A stretch of 64,000 nt of DNA from Streptomyces olivochromogenes. GTDB taxonomy: Bacteria > Actinomycetota > Actinomycetes > Streptomycetales > Streptomycetaceae. The stretch covers positions 141,768 through 205,767 of the forward strand of contig NZ_KQ948467.1 of NCBI RefSeq assembly GCF_001514115.1. The letters are read 5' to 3'. This document shows, in pieces, positions 7,909 to 15,776 of this stretch. Numbering within the stretch: the stretch's first letter is position 1; each line of letters opens with the position of its first letter. The notes under the pieces were generated by a model, which searched no databases, had not been told where the DNA came from, and saw only the letters and a list, made by a program, of their open reading frames with translations. Both the position numbers and the translations under genes were made by a program.

Positions 7909-8869
7909 CGTACGCCGCCTGCGCATCCTCCAGCACCTGGCCGCCTACGGAACCGTCGCGGCCACGGCGGACGCGCTGCACCTGACCGCACCGGCCGTCT
8001 CCCAGCACCTCGCCGCCCTGCAGAAGGAGGCCGGCACACCCGTCGTCGAGAAACACGGCCGCACGCTGCGTCTGACCGCCGCCGGGGAACTGCTGGTGGC
8101 TCACACCGAAGTCATCCTGGCCGAGCTCGCGGCAGCCGAGTCCGGCCTGGCCGCGATGAAGGGCGGCCGCCGCGGCACGGTACGGATCAGCGCCTTCGCC
8201 TCCGCCGCCCGCACCCTCGTTCCGCCTTTGTTCGCACGTCTCACCGGCGCCGATCCCGCCCCCGACAACGGCACCGGTGCCGCCCGGGACCTCTCGCTTA
8301 GGCTCTCCGTCCAGGAGCCCGACGAAGCCCTCGACGCACTCCACAAACGCTCGACCGACCTCGCCCTGGTGCACAGCTACACCGTGCTGCCGCGCAGTGT
8401 CCCCGCGGCATGGGAACAGACGGTCCTGATGGAAGAACCAGTCCTCCTCGCCCTGCACCCCGACCGGGCCGGCCTGGAGGGCCTCACCGCCGGGCAGCCC
8501 GCGGACCTGTCCCGTCTGGCCCATCTGCCGTGGCTGACCCCCGGCCCGGAGACCTCCTGCTACGAGATGATCCAGCGGGCCTGCGGTGCGGCCGGCTTCG
8601 TCCCGGACATCCGGGCCTCCAGCAGTGATTTCTCCGTGCTGACGGCTCTGGCCGCCGCCGACGCCGGTGCCGTCCTGGTTCCCCGCATGGCTCTGCCGGA
8701 CCACACCGCGCCCCTCAGCCTCCACCCCCTGGTCCGTCCCGTGTCCCGGACCGTCTTCACGGTCAGCCGCGCGGGCACCGGCAAACACCCCGACCTGCGG
8801 GCCGTACTGGACCTCCTGCACGAGACGGCCAGGGCGCTCGACGACAGGACCGCCGGCCGGCCCCGGTGA
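7901..8869 (+). CDS. LysR-family transcriptional regulator
   Basis: Predicted 322 aa from GTG 7901 with AAGGAG seven bases upstream. The N-terminal winged helix is clear (LRILQHLAAYGTVAATADALHLTAPAVSQHLAALQKE, about 5-42) and a periplasmic-binding-like effector domain follows from about 90. It is encoded downstream of, and overlapping, the exporter it probably regulates, which is unusual only in being codirectional rather than divergent. The dyad at 6919-6952 is its best candidate site. Confidence 0.92.
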   Translation: MLDVRRLRILQHLAAYGTVAATADALHLTAPAVSQHLAALQKEAGTPVVEKHGRTLRLTAAGELLVAHTEVILAELAAAESGLAAMKGGRRGTVRISAFASAARTLVPPLFARLTGADPAPDNGTGAARDLSLRLSVQEPDEALDALHKRSTDLALVHSYTVLPRSVPAAWEQTVLMEEPVLLALHPDRAGLEGLTAGQPADLSRLAHLPWLTPGPETSCYEMIQRACGAAGFVPDIRASSSDFSVLTALAAADAGAVLVPRMALPDHTAPLSLHPLVRPVSRTVFTVSRAGTGKHPDLRAVLDLLHETARALDDRTAGRPR

Positions 8870-8953
8870 TCGGACGACCGCCCCACGCAACCTTGAAGAG
8901 CGCTGTCCCCTCATACCAGGGGAACCACCCGGGTACTGGGAGAGGAGCGCCTG

Positions 8954-11071
8954 TTGGCCCGTCAGTTGTCCCGCCGGAAGTTCATGGTCTACTCGCTCGC
9001 GGCGTCCACACTGACCCTCGCGGCGCCCGTCGGCTGCGACACGTCGTCGGCGGAGGGTGTCGAGCCCACCGCGGCGGAGGCGCACGGGACCTCCCGTGTC
9101 CTGGTGACCGGCGCGGACGAGGAGATGCTGGTCCTGGAGGTCACCGCGGCCAACAAGGTGGTCGTGCGACTGCCGCGTGTCGAGGTCGGGCAGGGCATCA
9201 CGACCGCGGTCGCCATGATGATCGCCGAGGAACTGGACGCCCGGCTCGTCGACGTCGACATCCCGCTCGCCGAGGCCCGCACCAAGGGGAACCAGTACAC
9301 CGGCGGCTCGAGTTCCGTCCGTTCCCTGTACGGTCCCGCCCGCGCGCTCGCCGCCACCGCCCGGGCCCGGCTGGTGACCGCGGCCGCCCGGCGCTGGCAT
9401 CTGCCCGCCCGGAGCCTGCGTACGCGGGACACGATGGTGGTCGCCCCCGACGGCCGTACGGCCACCTTCGGATCGCTGACGACGGCCGCCGCCCGGATCC
9501 ACCGGCCCGCCGTGTCGAGCAAGCCCAAGCCCGCGTCCGAGCACAAGGTGATCGGACGGCCGACGGGCCGGATCGACGCGCGGGACATCGTCACGGGCAA
9601 GGCGAAGTACGCCGGGGACCTGGAGGTGGCCGGGGCGAAGCCGACCGTGGTGGCCCGGCCGCCGACGCTCGGTGGGCGCCTCGTCTCGGTCGACGACCGT
9701 GCGGCCCGCGCGATGCCCGGCGTCCACGCGGTGGTCAAGGTCGCCGGCGGTGTCGCCGTGGTGGCGGAGTCCTTCCACCACGCTTTCCAAGCCCGCGACG
9801 CCCTGCGCATCACCTGGAGGCCGGGGCCGCTGGCGTCGTTGTCCGACGCCGCCATCCGGTCCCGGCTACGGGCCGCCGTCCCCTCGGTCGGCGCGCCGCC
9901 GCGCGGATCGGCGCAGGTCGAGGGCGAGTTCGAGTTCGCCTTCGTCAGCCACGCCCCGATGGAGGTGCTGACCGCGGTGGCGGACGTACGCGCGGACCGG
10001 GCCGAGATCTGGTTCTCCTCCCAGACACCGATGGACGCGCGCGAGAGCATCGCCGCGGCGATCGGACTGCCGAAGCCGAAGGTCCGCGTCCATGTCGTGC
10101 GCGGCGGTGGTTCGTTCGGACGGCGGCTGAACTACGACGCCGCGATCGAGGCCGCCCTGATCTCGAAGGCGGCACGGCGACCGGTGAAGCTTATGTGGAG
10201 TCGCGGGGACGACATCCGGCACGGCCGGATGCGCGGGGCCTCGCATCACCGGATCCGGGCCAGCCATGCGCGGGGCAGGGTGGTCGCCTTCAGCCATGCG
10301 ATGGCCTCGGTGAGCGAGTCGTACGAGCGGCAGGGTCTGGCCGTTCAGGGCGGTGTGAGCACGGTGGCCGCGGGCCCGCTGCCCAGCGACAGCGGCCTCT
10401 ACAACTTCGGTCGCATCTCGGGGAGTTCGGGATCGGTCGAGCTGGCGATGCCGCTCGGAGCCTGGCGGTCGGTGGACTCCGGGACGATGCGTACCGCGGA
10501 GGAGATCGTCGTCGACGAGGTCGCCGCCGAGCTGGGCATGGACCCGGTGGTCTTCCGGCGCGGCACGCTCAGGAACAAGGCCGTCAAAGCCGTACTCGAC
10601 AAGGTCGCGACCGCCGGACACTGGGGTCGGCCCCTGCCGTCCGGCCAGGCGCAGGGTGTGGCCGTCCACGAGGAGTACGGCTCCTGCGTGGCCTGCCTGG
10701 TCGAGATCGACGCCACCGACCCGAAGAACCCCCGGGTGACCAAGGTGGTGATGGCGGCCGATGTCGGAACGGCCGTCAACCCGCGGGGACTCGAGGCCCA
10801 GCTCATGGGCACCGCCGTCGACGGCATCTCCACCGTGTTGCGGGCCGGACTGCACATCGACCGGGGTGCGGTGCGCGAGGGCAGCTTCGCCGACTTCCGC
10901 TACGCCCGCCAGCAGCACTCCCCGTTGCGCTTCGAGGCGCACATCCTGCCGTCACGGCGCGAGCCCGGCGGGGCCGGCGAACTCGGCGTGCCGGCGGCGG
11001 CCGGTGCCGTGGCGAACGCCTACGCCCGTGCGACCCGTACCAAGCCCCGCCGCTTCCCGATCAATTTCTGA
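8954..11071 (+). CDS. Molybdenum hydroxylase large subunit (xanthine dehydrogenase/IorB-like), Tat-exported
   Basis: Predicted 705 aa from TTG 8954, with GAGAGGAG about eight bases upstream. The N-terminus SRRKFMVYSLAASTLTLAAP is a twin-arginine signal. The body matches the molybdopterin-binding subunit of the isoquinoline 1-oxidoreductase/aldehyde oxidase type: VGQGITTAVAMMIAEEL, two cofactor-binding halves, and near the C-terminus GGAGELGVPAAAGAVANA, whose Glu corresponds to the catalytic base of the family. It would hydroxylate an N-heterocycle or oxidise an aldehyde outside the cytoplasm. The 2Fe-2S subunit lacks a signal and is probably carried through Tat as a preassembled heterodimer. 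No chaperone or cofactor gene is adjacent. Confidence 0.93.
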   Translation: MARQLSRRKFMVYSLAASTLTLAAPVGCDTSSAEGVEPTAAEAHGTSRVLVTGADEEMLVLEVTAANKVVVRLPRVEVGQGITTAVAMMIAEELDARLVDVDIPLAEARTKGNQYTGGSSSVRSLYGPARALAATARARLVTAAARRWHLPARSLRTRDTMVVAPDGRTATFGSLTTAAARIHRPAVSSKPKPASEHKVIGRPTGRIDARDIVTGKAKYAGDLEVAGAKPTVVARPPTLGGRLVSVDDRAARAMPGVHAVVKVAGGVAVVAESFHHAFQARDALRITWRPGPLASLSDAAIRSRLRAAVPSVGAPPRGSAQVEGEFEFAFVSHAPMEVLTAVADVRADRAEIWFSSQTPMDARESIAAAIGLPKPKVRVHVVRGGGSFGRRLNYDAAIEAALISKAARRPVKLMWSRGDDIRHGRMRGASHHRIRASHARGRVVAFSHAMASVSESYERQGLAVQGGVSTVAAGPLPSDSGLYNFGRISGSSGSVELAMPLGAWRSVDSGTMRTAEEIVVDEVAAELGMDPVVFRRGTLRNKAVKAVLDKVATAGHWGRPLPSGQAQGVAVHEEYGSCVACLVEIDATDPKNPRVTKVVMAADVGTAVNPRGLEAQLMGTAVDGISTVLRAGLHIDRGAVREGSFADFRYARQQHSPLRFEAHILPSRREPGGAGELGVPAAAGAVANAYARATRTKPRRFPINF

Positions 11072-11092
11072 TCGCTGTCCGAGAAGGTGCTG

Positions 11093-11578
11093 ATGCCCTC
11101 CTATTCCTTCGTTCTCAACGGAAAGCCGGTCACCGTCGAGGCCCCCGCCGACATGCCGCTCCTGTGGGTACTGCGCGACCTGCTGCACGTCACCGGGCCC
11201 AAGTACGGCTGTGGCGTGGGCGTTTGCCGTGCCTGCACCAGCCACCTGGACGGGGCGGAGATCCAGCCCTGCGTCGTCCCGGTCGCCGACTGCGTGGGCC
11301 GCGGGGTCACCACCATCGAGGGCCTGGCCGACGGCGACACCCTGCACCCCGTGCAACAGGCGTGGCTCGACTGCGATGTCGCTCAGTGCGGCTTCTGCCA
11401 GCCGGGCCAGATCATGGCCGCCGCGGCCCTGCTCAAGAAGACGTCCCGGCCCACCGACGACGACATCGACCGTATCGAGAACGTCTGCCGCTGCGGCACG
11501 TACTCCCGGATCCGCGAGGCGATCAAGAAGGCCTCCGCCGCCGACCATGTGACCCGCCCTGGTCAGAGCCACACCTGA
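11093..11578 (+). CDS. 2Fe-2S small subunit of molybdenum hydroxylase (IorA/CoxS-like)
   Basis: Predicted 161 aa from ATG 11093 (GAGAAGG five bases upstream; GTG 11087 is an alternative). A plant-type 2Fe-2S domain comes first, with YGCGVGVCRACTSH and a later Cys. The all-alpha second domain follows, with CGFCQPGQIMAAAALL and NVCRCGTYSRIREAI supplying the second cluster. Eight cluster cysteines are accounted for. It passes electrons from the molybdenum site to an outside acceptor, since no FAD subunit is encoded here. The gene begins 21 bp after the large subunit, the reverse of the usual iorA-iorB order. Confidence 0.95.
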   Translation: MPSYSFVLNGKPVTVEAPADMPLLWVLRDLLHVTGPKYGCGVGVCRACTSHLDGAEIQPCVVPVADCVGRGVTTIEGLADGDTLHPVQQAWLDCDVAQCGFCQPGQIMAAAALLKKTSRPTDDDIDRIENVCRCGTYSRIREAIKKASAADHVTRPGQSHT

Positions 11579-11608
11579 GGCACGTGGTGGCGATCGGTCC
11601 CGCTGGGG

Positions 11609-12049
11609 TCAGGCGTCCGTGACCGTCGTCGTGACGGGTGTGCCGATCTCGACCGTGCGGCTGACCGTGCAGAACCGGTCGTGGGAGGTCTTGACCGCCC
11701 GGGGGAGGATCGCGCGGGCGCGGTCACCGAGTTCGCCGTCCGGGAAGGTGACGGAGAAGGTGACCATGAGGTCGGTCATCCGGTTTCCGAACTCGTCACT
11801 GATCTTGTCGCCCGTGACGGAGACGGTGAACCCGGTGGGCTCCACGTGGCGGGCGGTGGCCACGTCGACGTCGGCCGCGGTGCAGCCCCCGATCGCGGCG
11901 AGCAACAGCTCGACCGGGGTGAAGTCGGTGCCGCCGTGGGGATCGGAGCTGGTGCCGAAGCTGATCGTGCCGCCGCGAGGGTTCGTCGCGGTGAAGTGGC
12001 CGGTGCCGGTCCGCTCCACGGTGACGGAGCGCAGGATGTTTTCGGTCAT
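11609..12049 (-). CDS. OsmC/Ohr-family peroxide-resistance protein
   Basis: Predicted 146 aa. The two redox-active cysteines of the family are visible: GGCTAADV at about residue 55 and SHDRFCTVSRT at about residue 126. The first follows the usual P-x-E-LLLAAIGGC helix. OsmC/Ohr proteins reduce organic hydroperoxides in the cytoplasm using dithiol donors. It is convergent with the molybdenum hydroxylase genes with only 30 bp between the stops. No ribosome-binding site is obvious before ATG 12049, so the message may be leaderless. Confidence 0.92.
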   Translation of the reverse strand: MTENILRSVTVERTGTGHFTATNPRGGTISFGTSSDPHGGTDFTPVELLLAAIGGCTAADVDVATARHVEPTGFTVSVTGDKISDEFGNRMTDLMVTFSVTFPDGELGDRARAILPRAVKTSHDRFCTVSRTVEIGTPVTTTVTDA

Positions 12050-12137
12050 GCCGACGACACTAACGCGCAGGTGGCGAGACCTGGTCCCGCCGACGGTGCA
12101 ACGCGATGAAACGGCGCCCGCGCATCCCCGTCCCGGC

Positions 12138-12362
12138 CTACGGGGTGCTTCTCAGGGGGTGCAGTACGGCGGCGCCGACCCGCAGGAGCGCGGACAGGGG
12201 TGGCTCGACCCATCGGGTCAGTTCGCGCTGCAGGGCGGGGTCGAGCTCGATGGTCACCCGGACGTATCGGGTGTGCAGGTGAGTGACCTTGGCGGGGCGG
12301 GAGGCGGCGGCGTCCGGTTCGCGCTGCAGTGCCGCTCGGTAGGTGTCCTTGCGCTGGTTCAC
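12138..12362 (-). CDS. Small protein coupled to ParA; possible ribbon-helix-helix DNA-binding partner
   Basis: Predicted 74 aa from GTG 12362, which overlaps the ParA stop (GTGA), so the two are translated together. The N-terminal third is polar. The centre, YVRVTIELDPALQRELTRW, has the short beta-strand plus amphipathic helix look of ribbon-helix-helix proteins, followed by a second helix. Small RHH proteins often serve as the centromere-binding partner of ParA ATPases. No family is recognised with confidence; the assignment rests on position and shape. Confidence 0.7.
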   Translation of the reverse strand: MNQRKDTYRAALQREPDAAASRPAKVTHLHTRYVRVTIELDPALQRELTRWVEPPLSALLRVGAAVLHPLRSTP

Positions 12363-13003
12363 GCCTTGTCCTGACGTTTGATGAGTTCGTCTGCGAGGTC
12401 CATGTACGCCGAGCCCTTGACCTCGACCGGGCTGCCGAACGACTGGGCGTACAAGTCGAGTCGGGGAATGTGGGTGGACAACACGTCGAAGCCCCGCTCG
12501 GTGAGGGCTTCGCGCGCGTCGGCATCGGGGCCGGTGCGCGTGGCATCGGGACGATTGGTGCGGTTCAGCAGGACAGCGGCACGGGCCGGCTGCGCCCGCA
12601 GCGACTGCACGTCGCTCATCTCGCTGCCGATGGGTGCCATGCGATCCAGCTCGATGGGGGCCGGGGTCAGCGGCACGATCCACTCGCTCGCGTATCTCAT
12701 GATGCTCCGCGCGATGTGGGCATGGTCCTCCAGCTGCGGGGCGTCGAACACCACGGACTGTCGGTTGCCGAGAAAGTCGTTCACGCGCCGGTGCACGTCG
12801 CCCACCGGAAAGGCGATCACAGGAAAGGGGAAGCCTCCTGCCAGTTCGCTCCAACGCAAGGCGGAGGAGGCGGGGTCACTGTCCACCAGCAGGGGTGAGA
12901 GGCCCGACTCGTGCAGGGCGTGGGCCAACCAGACCGCGCTGGTCGTCTTTCCCACTCCGGGTTTCAGGTTCACAAAGGCATAGCTCAGCGGCACGAGACG
13001 CAA
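12359..13003 (-). CDS. ParA/MinD-family ATPase
   Basis: Predicted 214 aa. A deviant Walker A, NLKPGVGKTT, begins at residue 12 with both the signature K14 and catalytic K19. The Walker A-prime LLVDSDP and a Walker B-like VVFDAPQ follow. The protein is short and lacks an N-terminal DNA-binding domain, like plasmid type Ib ParA. The housekeeping chromosomal ParA sits next to parB and the origin; neither is here. It may therefore be a relic or working module of an integrated plasmid or a cargo-positioning ATPase. The gene overlaps its small downstream partner by 4 nt. Confidence 0.92.
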   Translation of the reverse strand: MRLVPLSYAFVNLKPGVGKTTSAVWLAHALHESGLSPLLVDSDPASSALRWSELAGGFPFPVIAFPVGDVHRRVNDFLGNRQSVVFDAPQLEDHAHIARSIMRYASEWIVPLTPAPIELDRMAPIGSEMSDVQSLRAQPARAAVLLNRTNRPDATRTGPDADAREALTERGFDVLSTHIPRLDLYAQSFGSPVEVKGSAYMDLADELIKRQDKA

Positions 13004-13114
13004 CGCTAACGGTCGCGAGCGGCCGACTGCCGTCGGCGCGGCACACGCTCTGTCTTTTCACCCTGCGGCGCCGTGAATCATTCGTAGGGGCTAACGCGGG
13101 ACGTCGACGGCGGG

Positions 13115-13588
13115 TCAGTCGGCCAGCGCGGAGGCCAGTTCCCGCGCGGCTTGCACGAGTTCCTCGTCCGGTTCGTCGAGCAGGCGCTGGATCGTCTCGC
13201 GGTGGGCGCGCACGGCTCGGCGTGCTTCGCGTTCCCAGCCCACGTAGTTCTCACGGCGATTGAGCAGCTTGGGGTAGGCGACGGCCGTACTCTCCCACTG
13301 CCGGGCGTCGGCGATGCTCTTCAGCAGCTGAAGGACCTGCACACGGCAGGGGACTTGAGGGAGCTGGGCGAGTTCCCACAGAAAGGGGACCGTGGCGGCG
13401 GTGGCCTGGTCCACGACGAAGCCGTACTGGCAGATGCGTTGCCGTAGACGCGCGAGCGCGGCGACGGCGGTGGCTTCGTCGCCCGTGGTGATGGCCGCGA
13501 GCAGGAAAGGGATGCCCGTGGCGGATCCGGTGGAGTCCTGGAGCTCGCGCCATGGGACGTCTCTCAGGTTCTTCAGCGTTGTCTCCAT
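13115..13588 (-). CDS. HEAT-like repeat protein
   Basis: Predicted 157 aa from ATG 13588, which has GGGAG five bases upstream. An ATG at 13657 gives 23 more residues and overlaps the stop of the upstream ATPase gene (ATGA), so it is a real alternative. The sequence METTLKNLRDVPWRELQDSTGSA, then IPFLLAAITTGDEATAVAALARL, shows paired helices typical of a Streptomyces family annotated as HEAT-repeat proteins. No catalytic residues are apparent. Presumably a protein-interaction module; coupling with the ATPase gene suggests a shared role. Confidence 0.82.
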   Translation of the reverse strand: METTLKNLRDVPWRELQDSTGSATGIPFLLAAITTGDEATAVAALARLRQRICQYGFVVDQATAATVPFLWELAQLPQVPCRVQVLQLLKSIADARQWESTAVAYPKLLNRRENYVGWEREARRAVRAHRETIQRLLDEPDEELVQAARELASALAD

Positions 13589-13653
13589 GTCCGCTCCCAC
13601 GAGAGGCGTTGTGTGATGCCGTGCGCCGGGTGGCTCTGCCGATGCGGCGGCTG

Positions 13654-14244
13654 TCATGTCGGACCCTGCCAGGGCGGTGATGTCGGCCGAGACGGGGGAG
13701 TGGGCAGCATCGCCCAGACGGTCTTGCCCGCACGCGAGCGAGTCCAGCCCCAGTGCTCGGACAGTTCTTCGACGATGCGCAGGCCGCGGCCGTGGACTTC
13801 CAGCGGGGTGTCCGTGCGTGGGCAGACGGGCGGGCTGTCGTACTGATCGGTGACGGCGCACACGAGATGGGCGCGTCGAAGCGTCAGATTCAGTCGCACG
13901 CCGTTCTGCCCGGCGGCGGAATGCGGTGCGGCGTGAAGCACCGCGTTCGTGGCCAGTTCATTGACGATGAGGACGGCGTCGTCGCTGCGGTGGTCCAACT
14001 CCCAGTGGCCAAGGGTGCGGCGGGTGAAGGCGCGCGCTTGGGCGAGCCCCTGGCGGGTGTCGGTGATGCACAGGCTGGCGAATCTGGGTGGGTTGCACGC
14101 GGGATCGCTCCCCCCGGGCCGCTCTTGCCTCGCGAGGGAGGAGCGCGCTTCTTCCATGAGTGAGCCGGTCGGAGCGGCTCGACCCGACGATGGCGCAGCC
14201 CTGCCGCTTGCAAGGCTCGGTGCTTCGCGTGCAGGTAATGACAC
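13654..14244 (-). CDS. ATP-binding anti-sigma-like protein (HATPase_c, RsbW type)
   Basis: Predicted 196 aa from GTG 14244, chosen because AGGGAG lies five bases upstream; ATG 14313 would add 23 residues. The GHKL ATPase boxes are in the second half: N-box VNELATNAVLHA and G-box GRGLRIVEELSEHWGW. About 65 residues of unconserved sequence precede the domain. Streptomyces has dozens of such proteins; a few are switch kinases that bind sigma factors or phosphorylate anti-anti-sigma factors. It is divergent from the DUF397/XRE genes and shares the dyad at 14329-14354 with them. Confidence 0.88.
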   Translation of the reverse strand: MSLPAREAPSLASGRAAPSSGRAAPTGSLMEEARSSLARQERPGGSDPACNPPRFASLCITDTRQGLAQARAFTRRTLGHWELDHRSDDAVLIVNELATNAVLHAAPHSAAGQNGVRLNLTLRRAHLVCAVTDQYDSPPVCPRTDTPLEVHGRGLRIVEELSEHWGWTRSRAGKTVWAMLPTPPSRPTSPPWQGPT

Positions 14245-14328
14245 GACATCTCCCTGATGCGACGTCAGGTGCGGTGCGGCGACGGTGCGGTTGACTCCCG
14301 AGCTATTATCCATCCTGTCAGCGCCCGT

Positions 14329-14354
14329 CGTGCAATTTCACGGGAAATTGCACG
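14329..14354. promoter_or_regulatory. Perfect 11-bp inverted repeat between ATPase and DUF397/XRE genes
   Basis: Arms CGTGCAATTTC (14329-14339) and GAAATTGCACG (14344-14354) are perfectly complementary with a 4-bp spacer. The AT-rich core stands out in this high-GC DNA. It lies 85 bp before one divergent gene and 92 bp before the other, so it suits a shared operator. The XRE regulator encoded at 14775 is the most likely ligand. It could also fold in RNA, but there is no T-tract and it sits between divergent starts, so a protein site is favoured. Confidence 0.6.
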
Positions 14355-14445
14355 AATGGTGGCTGGGGCAGACCGCACGGGTTCGGTCCGCTCCAGTGGG
14401 CGGCCGACCTGTACACCGTGGTGGAACGTGAACAAGGAGAGTGCG

Positions 14446-14676
14446 GTGCCGTCAGTGCGAAACGGAATGCGGGCCAGTTCACTGGGTGTTCGCTGGGTGA
14501 AGAGTCGGCACAGCAACGCCGAGGGCAACTGTGTCGAGGTGGCGTCCCTGGCCGAGGGGGGCGTAGCGCTGCGCAACTCGCGCGACCCCGACGGTCCGGC
14601 CCTCATCTACACAGCGGCTGAAGTGGCCGCTTTCCTGGCCGGGGCGAAGGACGGGGAGTTCGACCACCTGGTGTGA
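14446..14676 (+). CDS. DUF397 protein
   Basis: Predicted 76 aa from GTG 14446, with GGAG six bases upstream. It shows the full DUF397 pattern: VRWVKSRHSNAEGNCVEVA, then ALRNSRDPDGPALIYTAAEVAAFLAGAKDGEFDH. DUF397 proteins are small partners encoded next to XRE/DUF5753 regulators and an ATPase in Streptomyces; some pairs behave like antidote and effector and influence development or antibiotic production. Here DUF397 precedes the XRE gene, the reverse of the commoner order, with 98 bp between. Confidence 0.92.
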   Translation: MPSVRNGMRASSLGVRWVKSRHSNAEGNCVEVASLAEGGVALRNSRDPDGPALIYTAAEVAAFLAGAKDGEFDHLV

Positions 14677-14774
14677 AGCGGAGCCGAACGATTCCACTTC
14701 TGCCGACGCGTGCGACAGAAGGCCGCGGGATGCGAGGATGGACCCCGTCGTCTGCCGTTCTACAGGGAGTCAGG

Positions 14775-15695
14775 ATGTCCGCCGAGTCACCTCGTGTCTC
14801 CCGCCTCGAACCGTATCTGACGCGGACCGAGCCCGCTCCGACCTTGCTGAAGATGCTGGTCGGCGTCCAGCTGGCGGGCATCCGCGAAGACGTCGGCCTC
14901 GCGCAGGAACAGGCCGCTCGCGCCATCGGGTTCAGTCCGGCGAAGCTGTCGCGCATCGAAGCCGGCAAGGGCCGTCGGCCGCCCACGGAAGGTGACGTCC
15001 GCGCGCTGTTGGAGCTCTACAAAACCGATGACCATGAGGCGTCGGTTCTGCTCCAGTTGCTGCGGCGTGCCGGTGAGCCGGGATGGTGGCAGCGCTACGA
15101 CAAGCGGCTGATGCCCGAGTGGTTCGATCGGCTGGTAGGGCTGCAGGAGGCCGCTGCCGCCATCCGTACCTTCGAGATCCAGTACGTCCCCGGTCTGCTG
15201 CAGACTCCGGCCTACACCAGGGCGGTCGTGGAGCGCGGCCTGCCCACGGCACCGGCAGGTGAGGTGCAGCGCCGTGTCGAACTGCGCATGCGCCGACGTG
15301 AACTGCTGCGTCGCGAGGACGGCCCTCAACTGTGGGCGATCATCGACGAGTCGGTCCTGTTGCGCGTACTGGGCAGCCGCGAGGTGATGCGGGAGCAGCT
15401 CGAGTACCTCGTGGAAATGGCTCAGTATCCCCAGGTGACGTTGCAGATCGTGCCCCTGGACGTGACGCACGCCTCCGCGCCCGCCATCCCCATCACCTAC
15501 CTGCGCTTCGGCGGCCTCGATCTACCCGACATCGTCTACCTGGAGCACATCAGGAGCGCGAACTTCCTGGAGGACCGGGACGAGACCGAAGAGTACCGAC
15601 TGGCTCTGGACCGTCTGGGAGACGAGGCCCTCACCCCGCGGGACTCGCTGACGCTGTTGCGGGACACGACCGCGGGGCGCTATCCGGCCTCGTGA
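14775..15695 (+). CDS. XRE-family regulator with DUF5753 domain
   Basis: Predicted 306 aa from ATG 14775 with AGGGAG seven bases upstream. The helix-turn-helix is at about 35-90 (LAGIREDVGLAQEQAARAIGFSPAKLSRIEAGK). The C-terminal DUF5753 region starts near RTFEIQYVPGLLQTPAYTRAV and contains the usual ANFLED stretch near its end. It is the DNA-binding half of the XRE/DUF397 pair. The perfect dyad at 14329-14354 is a plausible autoregulatory operator. Confidence 0.94.
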   Translation: MSAESPRVSRLEPYLTRTEPAPTLLKMLVGVQLAGIREDVGLAQEQAARAIGFSPAKLSRIEAGKGRRPPTEGDVRALLELYKTDDHEASVLLQLLRRAGEPGWWQRYDKRLMPEWFDRLVGLQEAAAAIRTFEIQYVPGLLQTPAYTRAVVERGLPTAPAGEVQRRVELRMRRRELLRREDGPQLWAIIDESVLLRVLGSREVMREQLEYLVEMAQYPQVTLQIVPLDVTHASAPAIPITYLRFGGLDLPDIVYLEHIRSANFLEDRDETEEYRLALDRLGDEALTPRDSLTLLRDTTAGRYPAS

Positions 15696-15703
15696 CTGCC
15701 TCG

Positions 15704-15732
15704 GGCTCCACCGGCCGGATCCCGGTGGAGCC
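15704..15732. terminator. Bidirectional hairpin between convergent genes
   Basis: Perfect 11-bp stem, arms GGCTCCACCGG (15704-15714) and CCGGTGGAGCC (15722-15732), with a 7-base loop. It begins 9 bp after the XRE stop and 45 bp before the end of the methyltransferase gene read from the other side. No T-tract, as is common for Streptomyces terminators. Confidence 0.7.
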
Positions 15733-15776
15733 GACGGGAGCAGCCCCGTGTGGAGCAGTCCCGTGGTCCTGCGGTC

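Noticed and set aside
7856..9790. 644-codon open frame opposite the LysR and molybdenum hydroxylase genes
   Set aside because: Same high-GC shadow effect; low-complexity composition and no motif.
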